This document shows positions 28,992 to 39,500 of a DNA stretch of 64,000 nt, piece by piece (position 1 is the stretch's first letter; each line of letters opens with the position of its first letter). The stretch is from positions 806,001 through 870,000 of the forward strand of contig CAWHVW010000002.1 in assembly GCA_963832965.1 (NCBI GenBank). Direction: 5' to 3'. The position numbers were made by a program, and so were the translations under genes. The notes beneath the pieces are model-generated. The model was not told where the DNA came from. It worked only from the letters and a program-made list of their open reading frames with translations, and made no database searches. Source of the stretch: CAWACP01 sp963832965 (GTDB lineage: Bacteria; Acidobacteriota; Terriglobia; Bryobacterales; Bryobacteraceae).

Positions 28992-30032
28992 ATGAGAATC
29001 GTGCAAAGAATACCTCTCGTTGCGTTCCTTCTTGTGGCGCCGACCGTGCCTGTTTGGGCGGCCGACTACGCGGTGGGCGCCGATGTCTCCTTCCTGAAGC
29101 TGGCGCAGGATCATGGCAGGATCTTCAAGGATATGGGCGTCGCCAAACCCGCGTTGGAAATACTCAGGGATCACGGGTACAACTGGGTGCGCCTGCGGCT
29201 CTTTCACACGCCGACAGACTTGCCCAACAATCTCGACTACACCATCGCGCTGGCTAAGGACGCGAAGAAGCTGGGCTATCGTTTTCTGCTCGACCTGCAC
29301 TATTCCGACACGTGGGCGGATCCGGGCAAGCAGTTTCTTCCCAAGGCCTGGGAGGGCATGACCCACGCGCAACTGGTGAGCGCGGTGTTCGAATACACGA
29401 AACAGACCCTATCCGCGCTCCACGAAGCGGGCGTGCCTCCGGACATGGTGCAGATCGGCAATGAAGTGATTAACGGAATGCTCTGGCCGGACGGGCGTCT
29501 TCCCGACCATTGGGACAACTTCGCGGATCTGATCAAGGCGGGAGTGGCGGGCGTGGATGCGGGAACCGGGGATGCGCCGCGCCCTCAAATCATGATCCAC
29601 ATCGATCGGGGCGGCGACAAGGTCCGGACCAAAGAGTTTTTCGACAAGCTCAATTCGTATCACGTCGATTACGACGTCATCGGCCAGTCCTACTATCCGT
29701 GGTGGCAAGGCAGCCTGGACGATCTGCGGGAAAACCTGGTGTTCATGGCGCGGGAGTATAAGAAGGACATCATCGTCGTGGAAGCCGCGTACAACTGGAT
29801 GCCGGCTGAGTACACGAAGCGGCCGGGGCCGTTTCCGGAAACGCCCGAGGGGCAAAAGCAGTTTCTGGATGAACTGAATCGCGTAGTGCAAGAGACGCCG
29901 GATGGCCTCGGCAAGGGCGTGTTTTGGTGGGAGCCGGCGGTGACCGGAAGGTTGGGTTCGCGAGGATTCTTCGACGGATCCGGCAACGCCATGCCGGTGA
30001 TCACCACGTTCGATCCGTACACGCGGCACTGA
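28992..30032 (+). CDS. GH53 arabinogalactan endo-beta-1,4-galactanase
   Basis: 346-residue single-domain GH53. Signal peptide MRIVQRIPLVAFLLVAPTVPVWA, then YAVGADVSFLKLAQDHG and NWVRLRLFHTP, which are family hallmarks. LDLHYSDTWADPGKQ follows, with acid/base Glu in MVQIGNEVINGMLWPDG and nucleophile Glu in IIVVEAAYNW, then GKGVFWWEPA. The start ATG at 28992 lies four bases after the preceding stop, so both GH53 genes are one transcript. Together they give an endo-acting pair, one carbohydrate-binding and one free. Confidence 0.93.
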   Translation: MRIVQRIPLVAFLLVAPTVPVWAADYAVGADVSFLKLAQDHGRIFKDMGVAKPALEILRDHGYNWVRLRLFHTPTDLPNNLDYTIALAKDAKKLGYRFLLDLHYSDTWADPGKQFLPKAWEGMTHAQLVSAVFEYTKQTLSALHEAGVPPDMVQIGNEVINGMLWPDGRLPDHWDNFADLIKAGVAGVDAGTGDAPRPQIMIHIDRGGDKVRTKEFFDKLNSYHVDYDVIGQSYYPWWQGSLDDLRENLVFMAREYKKDIIVVEAAYNWMPAEYTKRPGPFPETPEGQKQFLDELNRVVQETPDGLGKGVFWWEPAVTGRLGSRGFFDGSGNAMPVITTFDPYTRH

Positions 30033-30293
30033 TAGAGCGATCTGCCCGGCGCCCAGGCCAGCAAAGGCCTCTCAGTCGTTTTCGAGTCACGGCGTAGTCC
30101 GCCAGACGGAGCTTTCGCCGATCAAGATCCGCATCCGCCGGTCCCCGGCCTCCGTTCGCCGAAGGCGACTGCCACTCCCTCTTAGAACCGGACTACGCTC
30201 CAGACAGGCGCTCTGGTGGGCTCCGGCGTGCGTTACTTTGCTTTCCCAATGATTTGGCTTACAATGTATTTTTGCGAGAATGAGGTCTTCCGC

Positions 30294-31499
30294 ATGAAAC
30301 GAGCGATCCTTCCGTTGCTGATTGTGGCCATCGCCGCGGCGATCTGGTGGGACGCAGCGTCCGCGTCCGCAGACGCTGGTGCTGACCGGCACCGTGGATG
30401 GCAACGAAGTGGTGGTGGGCAGCAAGATCACCGGCCGCATCGTGAGCCTGGCGGTGGACGACGGGCAATGGGTTAAGGCCGGCGACCTGATCGCCGTGCT
30501 CGACCAGGACGAGTTGCGCGCCGACCAGGGCGCCGCCGGCCACGCCATCGCGCAGGCCCGCGCCAACGCGCAGCAGTCGGTGGCCCAGACGGAGCTGCTG
30601 GAACAGACGCTGCCCACCAAAGTCCGCCAGGCCGAGGCGCAGGTGGCGCAAACCCAGGCGCAATTGCAGCAGGCGCAGGCGCAGGTGGCGCAGTCCCAGG
30701 CCCAACTGCAGCAGGCGCAGGCGCAAGTGGCGCAGACCCAGGCGGCGGTGGCCAAGGCCCAGGACAACTTCAACCGCATCCGGCCGCTGGTGCGAAAGGG
30801 ACATCAACCCGCCGCAGGACCTGGTCACGGCCCAAACCGATCTGGATTCCGCCAAGGCCAACGAACAGGCGGCGCAGGCCGGAGCGGAGGCGACACAGCG
30901 CGCCGTGGCGGCGGCGCAAGCCGGGGCCGAGGCGATGCAGCGCTCGGTGGCGGCGGCGCAGGCCGCGCTGGCGGACGCCCAGCAGGAGGAAAGGCAGGTG
31001 CCCGTACAACAGCGGCAGACCGACGCGATGCGCGCGGCCGAGGCGCAGGCCGAGTCCAATGCCGCCGCCGCGACGGCGCGCTTCGACCAGACGCGGATTT
31101 TCGCGCCGGCCAGCGGCATTGTGACGCTGCGCGCGGCGCGGCAGGGCGAGGTGGTGAACCCCGGCAGTCCCATCGTCACGCTCTTCGACTTGAGTTCCAC
31201 CTGGGTGGATGCCGACGTCGAGGAAACCTACGCCGATCTCATCGCGATGGGGCAGACTTTGCGCGTGCGCCTGCCCTCCGGCGCCGAGATCAGCGGTCCG
31301 GTGATCTACAAGGCGGTGGAAGCCGATTTCGCCACGCAGCGCGACGTCAGCCGCACCAAGCGCGACATCAAGACGGTGGCCATCCGCGTGACGCGTGGCC
31401 AATCCCGAGGGCAAGCTTCCGCTGGGCATGACCGCCTGGGTGATGCTGCCGGTGCCGGCCTTGCCGCCGCCTCCGCCGGTCAACAGCGCGAAGGACTAG
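30294..31499 (+). pseudogene. HlyD/EmrA-type membrane fusion protein, three single-base insertions
   Basis: Periplasmic adaptor of an ABC efflux pump. It starts with ATG at 30294: a membrane helix (AILPLLIVAIAAAIWW), a lipoyl half (LVLTGTVDGNEVVVGSKITG), a long Gln/Ala coiled coil, the second lipoyl half (TRIFAPASGIVTLRAARQGEVV) and a beta-barrel (LPLGMTAWVMLPV), stop 31497-31499. The frame moves forward by one at 30349-30351 (G), about 30799 (G) and 31394 (C). Removing one base at each gives a single open frame. A TACAAT box near 30261 may be its promoter. It is the first gene of an efflux operon. I regard the gene as probably intact in the organism and the insertions as a probable sequence artefact, but this needs a read check. 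Confidence 0.8.
30637..30750 (+). repeat. 42-bp tandem repeat inside the HlyD coiled coil
   Basis: Two full copies and a partial third of a 42-base unit encoding AQVAQTQAQLQQAQ (30637-30678, 30679-30720, then partial). The copies differ by a few third-position changes, so the repeat is maintained as a heptad-pair coiled-coil module. It explains why the low-complexity stretch looks like a repeat array. Confidence 0.75.
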
Positions 31500-31504
31500 C
31501 CGTC

Positions 31505-32530
31505 ATGGAAGCGCAAAGCCAATCCCCGAACGGCGCCGCGATCGAAGTCAGAAGGCATCAGCAAGCGCTTCGGCGCGCTGCTGGCGGTGGATCAACGTCA
31601 GCTTCACGGTGACCGGCGGCGAGATCTTCGGCCTGCTGGGACCGAACGGCGCGGGCAAGAGCACGCTGATCCGCATGTTGACGACGCTGGTGCCGCCCAC
31701 CAGCGGCACGGCGGTGGTGGCCGGGCACGATATCATTCGCGACCCCAACGCGGTGCGCGCCAGCATCGGCGTTATTCCGCAGAACATGACCAGCGACCCG
31801 GAACTCACCTGCGCCGAGAATATCGGGCATTCACGCCCGGCTGTACGGCATCACCGGGGCGCGGCGCCGCGAGCGCACCGCGGAATTGCTGGAAGCCGTC
31901 GGCCTCGCCGACCGCGCCAACGCCCTGGCCGCCACGCTGTCCGGGGGCATGCGGCGGCGGCTGGAGATCGCGCGCGGCACTGGTGCACGATCCGCAAATC
32001 CTGTTTTTGGACGAACCCACCACCGGCCTCGACCCGGTCTCCCGCATTTCGGTGTGGGAGATGATCACGCATCTGCGCGCGCAGCAGGGCCGCACGCTCT
32101 TTCTCACCACGCATTACATGGACGAGGCCGACCGCCTCTGCGACCGCGTCGCGATCGTCGACCAGCGGCCGCATCGTGGCGCTGGATACGCCGGTGGCGC
32201 TGAAAGCCTCGGTGCCCGGCGCCAGCCGCATCGAGCTGCAGTTCGAACCCGATCTGCCCCACGGCGCCGCCGACCTGGAACCGTTGCCGGCGGTCAAGTC
32301 GGTGCGCGCGATGGGCTCGGCCACCTATCGCATCTCCAGCGACCGCGGCCCGGCTTCGGCGCAGGAGTTGATCGAGCTGGCGCGCCAGCATCAAGCTCGA
32401 GTTGAAAAGCCTGTCGGTGGAATCCACCAGTCTGGACGACGTATTCCTGCATTACACCGGCCACGGGCTGGCGGAGATGGCCGAAGCCGCCGCTCCCGCC
32501 GGCCGGGGAAAGAGAGGAGGCCCCCGATGA
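31505..32530 (+). pseudogene. ABC transporter ATPase (drug/antibiotic export), six single-base insertions
   Basis: ATPase of the efflux pump. Pieces read in order as VEGISKRFGALLAVDQ; VSFTVTGGEIFGLLGPNGAG with GKSTLIRML (Walker A); ENIG then IHARLYGITG; LSGGMRRRLEIARG (signature); LVHDPQILFLDEPTTGLDP (Walker B); TTHYMDEADRLCDRVAIVDQ; GRIVALDTP; and SVESTSLDDVFLHYTG. Each junction needs one base removed: 31550 (A), about 31596 (C), about 31828 (C), 31979 (A), 32166 (C) and about 32389 (C). All shifts are in the same direction. With them removed the gene ends TGA at 32528-32530, in ATGA overlap with the permease start. All catalytic motifs survive, which argues against true decay. Confidence 0.82.
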
Positions 32531-33641
32531 AGCGAGCTTTGGCCTTGGTCGAGCGCGATATGCGCAAATTTCGCCGCAGCCCGGCGTTGATCTTCGCCTC
32601 GCTGGTGCTGCCGCTGGTGCAGTTGATCATCCTGGGCAACGCCTTCGGCGGCAATATCAAGAACGTCATTCTGGGCGTGGTCAATCTGGATCGGGGACCG
32701 GAATCGGTGGACGTGCTGGAGCGCGTGCGCGCCGTGGGCGCCAACGCGCGCACCTTCCTGCCCACCGATTACGACGACGAGGGCGCCGCTCTCGACGACC
32801 TGCGCAAGGGCGTGCTGGGCGGGGTTCTGATCATTCCGCAGCATTATTCGCGCGACCTGCTGGAACAGCACCAGCCGCACCTGGCGCTGATTACCGACAA
32901 CACCGATCGCTCGGTGGCGGGCGCGGTGGGCTCCCAGATGTCCGATCTGGTGGCCTCGATCAACGCTCCCCAGGTCCCGCCCCGCGAACCGCCGCAGGCC
33001 GCGCTGGACGTGGTCGAGGTCTATCCCTACATCAACTACATCAAGTATCTGCTGCCCGGTTCGGTGGCGCTGGCCATCTTCGTCACCGCCATGATCGGCG
33101 GCGGCATGCTGTTCATCGACGACAAGTCGCGCGGCCTGCACGAAGGCTACATGGTGACCCCGATCACCAAATGGGAGCTGATTCTCGGCTTCAACCTCTC
33201 CGGCGTGATCAAGGCGGTGCTGGCGGGAGAGACCGTGCTGGTGCTCGGGGCCATGATGGCGGAAGTCCCCAACTTCTTCCAGCCGATGCGCCTGCTGGAG
33301 CTGACCCTGATGGTGGTGCTCACTTCCATCGCGCTGATCGGCATGATGTTCTTCATCATGGCGCGCATCAGCGACCCGCTGGTGCCGCGCGCCATTTTCG
33401 GCGTGCTGAACACGCTGCTGTTTTTTCCCAGCGGCGCGGTCTATCCCATCGCCGGCTTCCCCAGATGGCTGCGGGTGATGTCGGAGTGCGACCCGTTCAC
33501 CTACGCCGTCCACGGCTTCCGCACGCTGCTGCTCAAGGACGTCGGCATCACCGCGATCAGCACGCGATATCTTCGCGCTGGCGCTTGACCTCGGTGGTGG
33601 TGCTGGCGGGCGCGACGCTGCTGTTCCGGCGGACCTTGTAG
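32527..33641 (+). CDS. ABC-2 type efflux permease, two insertions near the 3' end
   Basis: Inner-membrane permease of the pump. The ATG at 32527 overlaps the ATPase stop (ATGA). The first 343 codons are intact: an N-terminal helix (LIFASLVLPLVQLIILG), a periplasmic domain (LGVVNLDRGPESVDVLERV) and five further helices including SVALAIFVTAMIGGGMLFI. The motif FPSGAVYPIAGFPRWL is typical of the ABC-2 C-terminal part. As given, the frame stops at 33588. Removing one base near 33562 (A) and one at 33587 (G) restores DIFALAL-TSVVVLAGATLLFRRTL, a final helix, ending at 33641. The MarR gene starts four bases later. Confidence 0.85.
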
Positions 33642-33644
33642 ACT

Positions 33645-34116
33645 ATGCCTCGCGCCACTGCCAAGACGACCGTCACCGAAGGTAATGGCCGCATGGGAAC
33701 CGGCCGCCGCCGGGATTGTGGTTTTGCAACTGGAAGATCTGGCTGGAGGCGCGCCGGCGTCTGGATCGCGCCCTGGCGCCGCTGGGGCTGCGCGCGCGAG
33801 AGTTCTGGCTGCTGGCCATCGCCGGCGCCGGCAACGTCTCGCAGCATGAGATGGCCGACCTGTGCGGCCTCGACCCCAGTTCGCTGGTGGCGGTGCTCGA
33901 CGGCTTGGAGCGCCGCGGCTGGCTGCGCCGGCAGCGCAACCCGCGCGACCGCCGCATGCAATGGGTGCAGCGCACCGAGGCCGGCGACCGCTTGTTCACG
34001 CCGGGCGCTGCCGCGCGCCCAACGCGCCGAGGCGCAGCAGTTGGCGGCGCTTTCCGCCGGCCCAACAGCGCCAGCTGGTGGCCGCCATGCGCAAATTGGT
34101 GACGATTTCGAAATGA
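33645..34116 (+). pseudogene. MarR-family regulator, four extra bases as sequenced
   Basis: Winged-helix regulator of the efflux operon. It starts at 33645. After a basic N-terminus the frame shifts by two within 33705-33730, then reads WKIWLEARRRLDRALAPLGL, MADLCGLDPSSLVAVLDGLE (recognition helix) and RRQRNPRDRRMQWVQRTEAG (wing), then LFT. Single extra bases at 34001 (C) and 34059 (G) lead through RALPRAQRAEAQQLAALSA to AQQRQLVAAMRKLVTISK and TGA at 34114-34116. It lies within the operon, between permease and TolC genes, where MarR repressors of HlyD-ABC-TolC pumps are common; the order here is unusual. Likely autoregulator responding to a pump substrate. Confidence 0.72.
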
Positions 34117-34127
34117 CGAGAGATGCC

Positions 34128-35683
34128 ATGAAACCATTCGGCAGTATTGTGCTTTCGACCCTCCTGGCGGGCGCGGGCGGCGCCTTCGCACAGTTTTCGT
34201 CCGGCCCGGCAGCGTCCGCGCCGCCATCCGCGGTGGTTTTGCCGGCCTCGGGCCGCAACAACCAGGGCGGCTCGGTGAACGCCGACCGAACAGCCCGTGC
34301 CAGGGACCACCACCAGCGTCAACACGCTGAACCCCAGCGTGCAGATCTCCGGACCCTACAGCGGCAGCGCGCGCAGCACCACGGCCATGCCCTTCTCCGG
34401 CAAGCTGTCGCTGCAGGAGGCGCTCCAGCGCGGCCTGGCCTACAACCTGGGCGCGGTCGGGGTGGCGCAAACCGTGCGTCAAACGCAGCGCGCAGGTGAC
34501 GCGTGGCCCGCAGCGCTCTGCTGCCGAACATCAGCGGCAATCTCAGCGAAACCGTGGAGCAAATCGATCTCGCGGCGCTCGGACTGCGCATCAGCGTGCC
34601 CGGCTTCCACATTCCCACCATCGTGGGCCCGTTCAACTACTTCGCCCTGCAGGCCAGCCTCAGCCAGACCGTGGCGAACCTGACCTCGATCGATAACTAC
34701 CGCTCCGCCCAGGCCACCGCGCGCGCCAGCCAGTACAGCCTGCAGGATGCGCGCGACCTGGTGACTCTGGCGGTGGGCGGCGCTTATCTGCAGGTGCTGG
34801 CCGCCCAGGCCCGCGTGGACGCCGCGCAAGCCCAACTGGACACCGCCAACGCCGTCTTCCATCAATCCACCGAACAACACGGACAGGGCGTGCTGGCGCA
34901 GCTCAACGTCGACCAGAACCAGGTGCGGACGCTCACCCAGCAACAGCAGATCATTACGCTGCGCAACGATCTCGCCAAGCAGAAGATCAACCTGGCGCGG
35001 CTCACCGGGCTGCCGCCCAATGCCGGCTATCAACTCACCGATAGCTTTCCCTTCAGCCCGGCGCCGGTCCAGAGCGTGGATGCCGCCGTGGCCCAGGCCG
35101 AACAGCAGCGCGCCGACCTCAAGGCCGCCCAAGCCCAGGTGGAGGCAGCCGCGAAGGCGCTGCTCGGCCGCGCGCGCCGAGCGCCTGCCGTCGGTCGCGG
35201 TCAGCGGCGACTACGAGGTGATCGGCACCAACCCGGCCCAATCGCATGGAGCCTTCACCGCCGTCGGCACGGTCAGCATTCCGCTGTGGCAGGGCGGGCG
35301 AACCGCGGGCGACATCGCCCAGGCCGAAGCGGTGCTGGCGCAGCGCCAGGCGGAGTTGGAGGACACGCGCGGGCAGATCGAAGCCGAAGTCCGCGAGGCC
35401 TACCTCGATCTCGAAGCCGCGGCCGGACAGGTCGAGGTGGCGCGCAAGAATCTGCAGGTGGCGCAGGAAACCCTGGAGATGACCCGCGCGCGCATGGAAG
35501 CCGGCGTGGTCAATACGCTGGAGGTGGTGCAGGCGCAACAAACCGTCGCCAGCGCGCAACTGGACCTGATCAACAGCGTCTTCGCCCACAATCTGGCCAA
35601 ATTGAGTCTGGCCCGCGCGCTGGGCCATGCCAGCCGATCAGCTCCCCAGCCTGCTCAAACCTCAAACGGCTGCATTGCCGTGA
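34128..35683 (+). pseudogene. TolC-like outer-membrane efflux protein, five single-base insertions
   Basis: Outer-membrane channel of the pump. ATG at 34128, signal peptide FGSIVLSTLLAGAGGAFAQ, then outer-membrane efflux repeats. These read LQEALQRGLAYNLG, SALLPNISGNLSETVEQIDL, YLQVLAAQARVDAAQAQLDT and LARLTGLPP in the first half. The second half has SVAVSGDYEVIGTNP, SIPLWQGGRTAGDIAQAEAV, REAYLDLEAAAGQVEVARKN and NSVFAHNLAKLSLARALG. Junctions at 34287 (C), 34486 (C), 34502 (C), 35166 (G) and 35635 (C) each need one base removed. The restored protein ends ...LLKPQTAALP with TGA at 35681-35683. All shifts have the same direction as in the genes before it. Confidence 0.8.
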
Positions 35684-35850
35684 TGGAGCGTGCGGCTTGT
35701 TCGGCGACCGTGGATCGGCTGAGGCAGATCCGCCCATTCGAGTGGGCTCCAGCTTCGACGTCGCGCCGGGGAGATATGGTCCGCCTAGAGGTGCGCGATG
35801 CCGAAGGCCATCGGATGGCCACGGAGAACAGGGCGGTGGAGATTCCATGA
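35684..35850 (+). pseudogene. Short coding-like fragment, unknown
   Basis: A fragment reading GLFGDRGSAEADPPIRVGSS then FDVAPG in one frame continues as DMVRLEVRDAEGHRMATENR in the next, to a TGA at 35848-35850. The change requires one extra G in the run 35768-35771, the same direction as in the efflux genes. The composition is protein-like and acidic, but I do not recognise the family. It could be the end of a lost gene or a small protein between TolC and thioredoxin. Confidence 0.35.
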
Positions 35851-35949
35851 TGGCGGCCCGTAACAGAACTGCGGCCGTCGTCATGGGTGATGCGCCCTGG
35901 CGAAAACCGCCAGCGCCGGCCCGTGGTAGCTTACGACCAGGAGGCACGC

Positions 35950-36377
35950 ATGATCCGATCATGCCCTGAATGTGGCGCCCACAACCGCGTTCCGGCGAAG
36001 CACCTGTCCGATACCGGCCGCTGCGGTTCCTGCAAAGCGACCTTACCACCCGTTTCCGAGCCCATCGAGGTTGACGCGACGGAGTTCGCCGAGATCACCC
36101 GCGAAGCAAGGGTACCCGTCCTGGTGGACTTTTGGGCAGAATGGTGCGGCCCTTGCCGCATGGCTGCGCCGGAAGTCCATGAGCTTGCGCGTGAGATGGC
36201 CGGCCGGGGCTTGGTCCTCAAGGTCAACACCGAGAAAAACCCGACTATCGCCGCTCAGTTTCGGGTTCAGGCGATTCCGTATTTCGTGCTGTTGCGTGGG
36301 GGGGGGACGTCGTGGCCGAGCGAACAGGCATGGGTCCGCGGGCAGAAATGCGCCGATGGTTCGCGACCGCGGCGTGA
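35950..36377 (+). pseudogene. trxC: Thioredoxin 2 (TrxC-like, zinc-binding N-terminus), G-run frameshift
   Basis: Cytoplasmic disulfide reductase with an N-terminal zinc ribbon: SCPECGAHN and GRCGSCKATL give two CxxC pairs. The thioredoxin fold has VLVDFWAEWCGPCRMAAPEV (active site WCGPC) and FRVQAIPYFVLLRGG with the cis-Pro. The start is ATG at 35950. At a run of nine G (36298-36306) the frame breaks. Removing two G gives RGG then DVVAERTGMGPRAEMRRWFA with TGA at 36375-36377, the expected TrxC end. Without that the open frame runs on to 36459 with a nonsense tail. Two extra or one missing G both fit. Confidence 0.82.
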
Positions 36378-36522
36378 GCCTGAGCGGCCCGACGCGCCAC
36401 CCGCGCGCAGCAGCCACAAGCCGTCGAGGTGGATTCGTGGATACGGGCGTCCCGATTAAGAGTGCACTTGGATCGGAGCAGATCGCGGCGGTCGTTGCAG
36501 GGTTCGCTCATGCAGAACCTGG

Positions 36523-39500
36523 CTACCGCGCGCCCGAGCCATTGTAATTCGGAAAAGCCGGACGCCGCAGCTTGGGCGGCGGGTTCTGCTTCAGCTCTTC
36601 CAGCACCACTTCCACCGCCCTCTCCAGTTGCGGATCGTGACCCTTTCGAACCAGCGCCGGGTCCTGCTCCACCTCGATATCGGGCGCCACGCCAATGTTC
36701 TCCACTTCCCACGCGCCCGTCAGGGGGTTGTAAATGCCCGAACTGGGCGCGGCCACGAAACCTCCGTCCATGAGCGGCGGCGCGCCGTTCGCCCCCACCA
36801 GGCCGCCCCACGTGCGCGTTCCAATCAGCTTGCCCACGCCGGCGCGTCTGAAGTACCAGGGCATGGCGTCGCCGCCGGAGCCAGCCCGCTCGTTGATGAT
36901 CATCACCTTCGGCCCGAAAATTCCCTGCGGCTGCACCAGTGGCTCTCCCACCCGGTTGGACGCGGCGCTGAGCGGCTTGCGGTTGAGGATCTCCGCGATG
37001 TCGGTGGCCAGCAGGCCGCCGCCGTTGAAGCGCTCGTCCACAATCGCGGCTTCCTTTCCGATCTGCGCGTAGAAGTAACGGTTGAACGCGGTCAGCCCGC
37101 CGTTCGCGGTGTCCGGCATGTAGATGTAAGCCACCTTGCCGCCGCTCATCTCATCCACCTTGCGCCGGTTCTCCTCAATCCACGCCAGGTTCCGCAGCCG
37201 GCGCTCGTCGGCCACGGGAACCACGGTCACCTCGCGCGCGTCGGCCCCGCTTGCATCCGCGCCCACCCGCAGCACCACGGATTTGCCGGCCAGCTCTTCG
37301 AAGAAGCTGTAGAGGTTGGCCGGTGGGCGCACCTCGCGGCCGTTCACGGCCAGCAGATACTCGCCCGCCTTCACGTTCACCCCCGGCTGCGTAAGCGGCG
37401 CGCGCAGCGGCGGATTCCAGTTTTCCCCGCTATACACGCGCGCGAAGCGATAGCGGCCGTTGGCAACCTCGTAGTCGGCCCCCAGCAATCCCGTCTGCAC
37501 GTGTTTTACTTCCGGTGTATCGCCGCCTCTGGTTCCCATGTGGCTGACGGTCATGTTGCCCAGCATTTCCTGAAACAGATAGGTGAGGTCGTTTCGGGAA
37601 GCGATGTTGCGCAAGTACGGCTCGTACTCCTTCTCCGCCGCCTTCAGATCGAGGCCATGGATATTGCGGTCGTAGAACCAGTCGCGTTCAATCCGCCACA
37701 CCTCGTGGTACATCTGCTTCCATTCCGCCGCCGGATCCACCCGCACTTCGATGCCGCTCGTCTTCAGCGCACCCTGGCCGTCCGCGGCGGGCGCGACGGG
37801 GGCGCCACCACCACCTGGCCCTTTCGCCATCGGACGCAATTCGGCGATGATCCAGTCCTCTCCCTGGAGGTAGAGCGCCTTCTCGCCGCCATACGACATC
37901 TCGAAACTGCTTACGCCGCTCAGCGGCGCGTCGCTCTTGCGGGTTTTGAGGTCGTACCGGTGGACGATCAGGCCCGGAGGTCCCTCCTGCGGTCCATCGC
38001 CGGACCGCTCCTGCACTTCCAGCGCGAGCAGCGTTCCAGCCTTTCCCACCTGCAGCGCCGTGTAGCGCCGCGCCGGCATGGGCACGGAGAGGATGCGCTG
38101 GTTGATCCCGTCGACGTCGATCTTCACGTCTTTGACTTCCGCGGCGCCGGGTTTCGCCTTGGCGGATTCGGCGGGCTTCGCGGCCTCTGCCGGCTTCGCT
38201 TCATTCGCCGGCGCCGCGCCCGACGCCGTATCGGGCTTGCCGGGCACGGCGGATTTCTTCTCCTCCGCCCCCGTCTCCTCGTCGCTCTCGGGCGCGAATG
38301 GCGAAGGCTGCGTCTTGTCCAGAACCGCCAGATAAATCGAACTGGTGGCGGTGCGTTCTATCGCGTGAATATCCAGCCCCAGGCTTTCACCGGAGTTCGT
38401 GCTCGCCATGAAGTACAGATACTTGCCGTCCTTGTCGAATACCGGATGCGTGGCATCGCTCATGCCGTCGGTGACCTGAGTGGATTTCGCGTCCGCCAGC
38501 GAATAAAGATGGATCGCGCTCAGGTCGTTCGGCAACACCTTCGAGTACGCCAGCCATTTGCTGTCCGGCGACCAGGCGCCCGCGATGTCGCCGCTGCGCA
38601 TCTGGTAGGTGTCCTGCGCCACCTCCACCTGCTTCTTCGTCTCCAGGTCCACATACCAAAGCCGCTGGAAGCTGTCGGTGAGGGCCATCTTCTTACTGTC
38701 CGGAGAAAACCGCGGTGACCGGTAGAAGCCCGGCTTCAGCTCGATTTTGGTCACTTCGCCCGCGCCGCTCTGGGGCCGGATGTGCAGCGCGTATTCGCCC
38801 GACTCATCCGAAAGGTACGCGACGCTCTTGCCGTCCGGCGACCACTGCGGGTCCCGTTCCATCACCCCCGGCGTGTTGGTCAGATTGCGCGCATCCCCCT
38901 TCTCCGCGGGCACGCTGATGATTTCCCCGCGCGCCTCAAACACCGCGCGGGCCCCGTTCGGCGACACCGCCGCGGCGTCCAGATGCTTTCCCACGTTGAC
39001 GAACCTGGCGCGCAGTTCCGCGAAATCCCCGGCCACGCGAATCGGAACGGGCTTGGTCCGGCCGGACTTCAGGTCATAGAGAAAGATCCCGCCGAACTGC
39101 TCATAGACGATCGCATCCGGCCCCAGCGAGGCGGACTTCAGATCCAGCCCATGGTTGGCAATGGCCTCGCTCACGGCTGCGGTCTTCGTGTCGTAGTAGA
39201 AGAGCGTCACCGGCCCGTTGCGGTCCGACAGAAAGTAGACGCGGTCGCCGGCCCACATGGGGTTGAAGTCGTTGGAATTCGTGCGTGGGACGCCGGTCAC
39301 GGCGCTGTCGGAAAGGCGCGCCAGCCAGATGCGCGCGGTCATGCCGCCGCGATATCTCTTCCACATCCCGAACGCCCTCGCCATCGGCTCGTAGGCGATG
39401 GACTGCCCGTCGGGGGACATGGAGGCTGCGGATCCCGACGGCAGCGGCAGCTTCTCTTCCACTCCTCCATCGGCCGGAACGCTGAACATCTCGAAGAAAG

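Noticed and set aside
30637..30770. Regular repeat resembling a small CRISPR-like or VNTR array
   Set aside because: It is an in-frame 42-base coding repeat of the HlyD coiled coil; there are no spacers.
30349..36306. Programmed +1 frameshifting as the explanation for the efflux operon
   Set aside because: No common slippery motif or stop codon at the sites, too many events per gene, and trxC is affected too; an insertion-biased sequence error is simpler. Kept only as a finding to check.
36628..38718. 696-codon open frame on the plus strand
   Set aside because: Antisense to the tricorn protease; composition rich in Arg/His/Val with no family motif.
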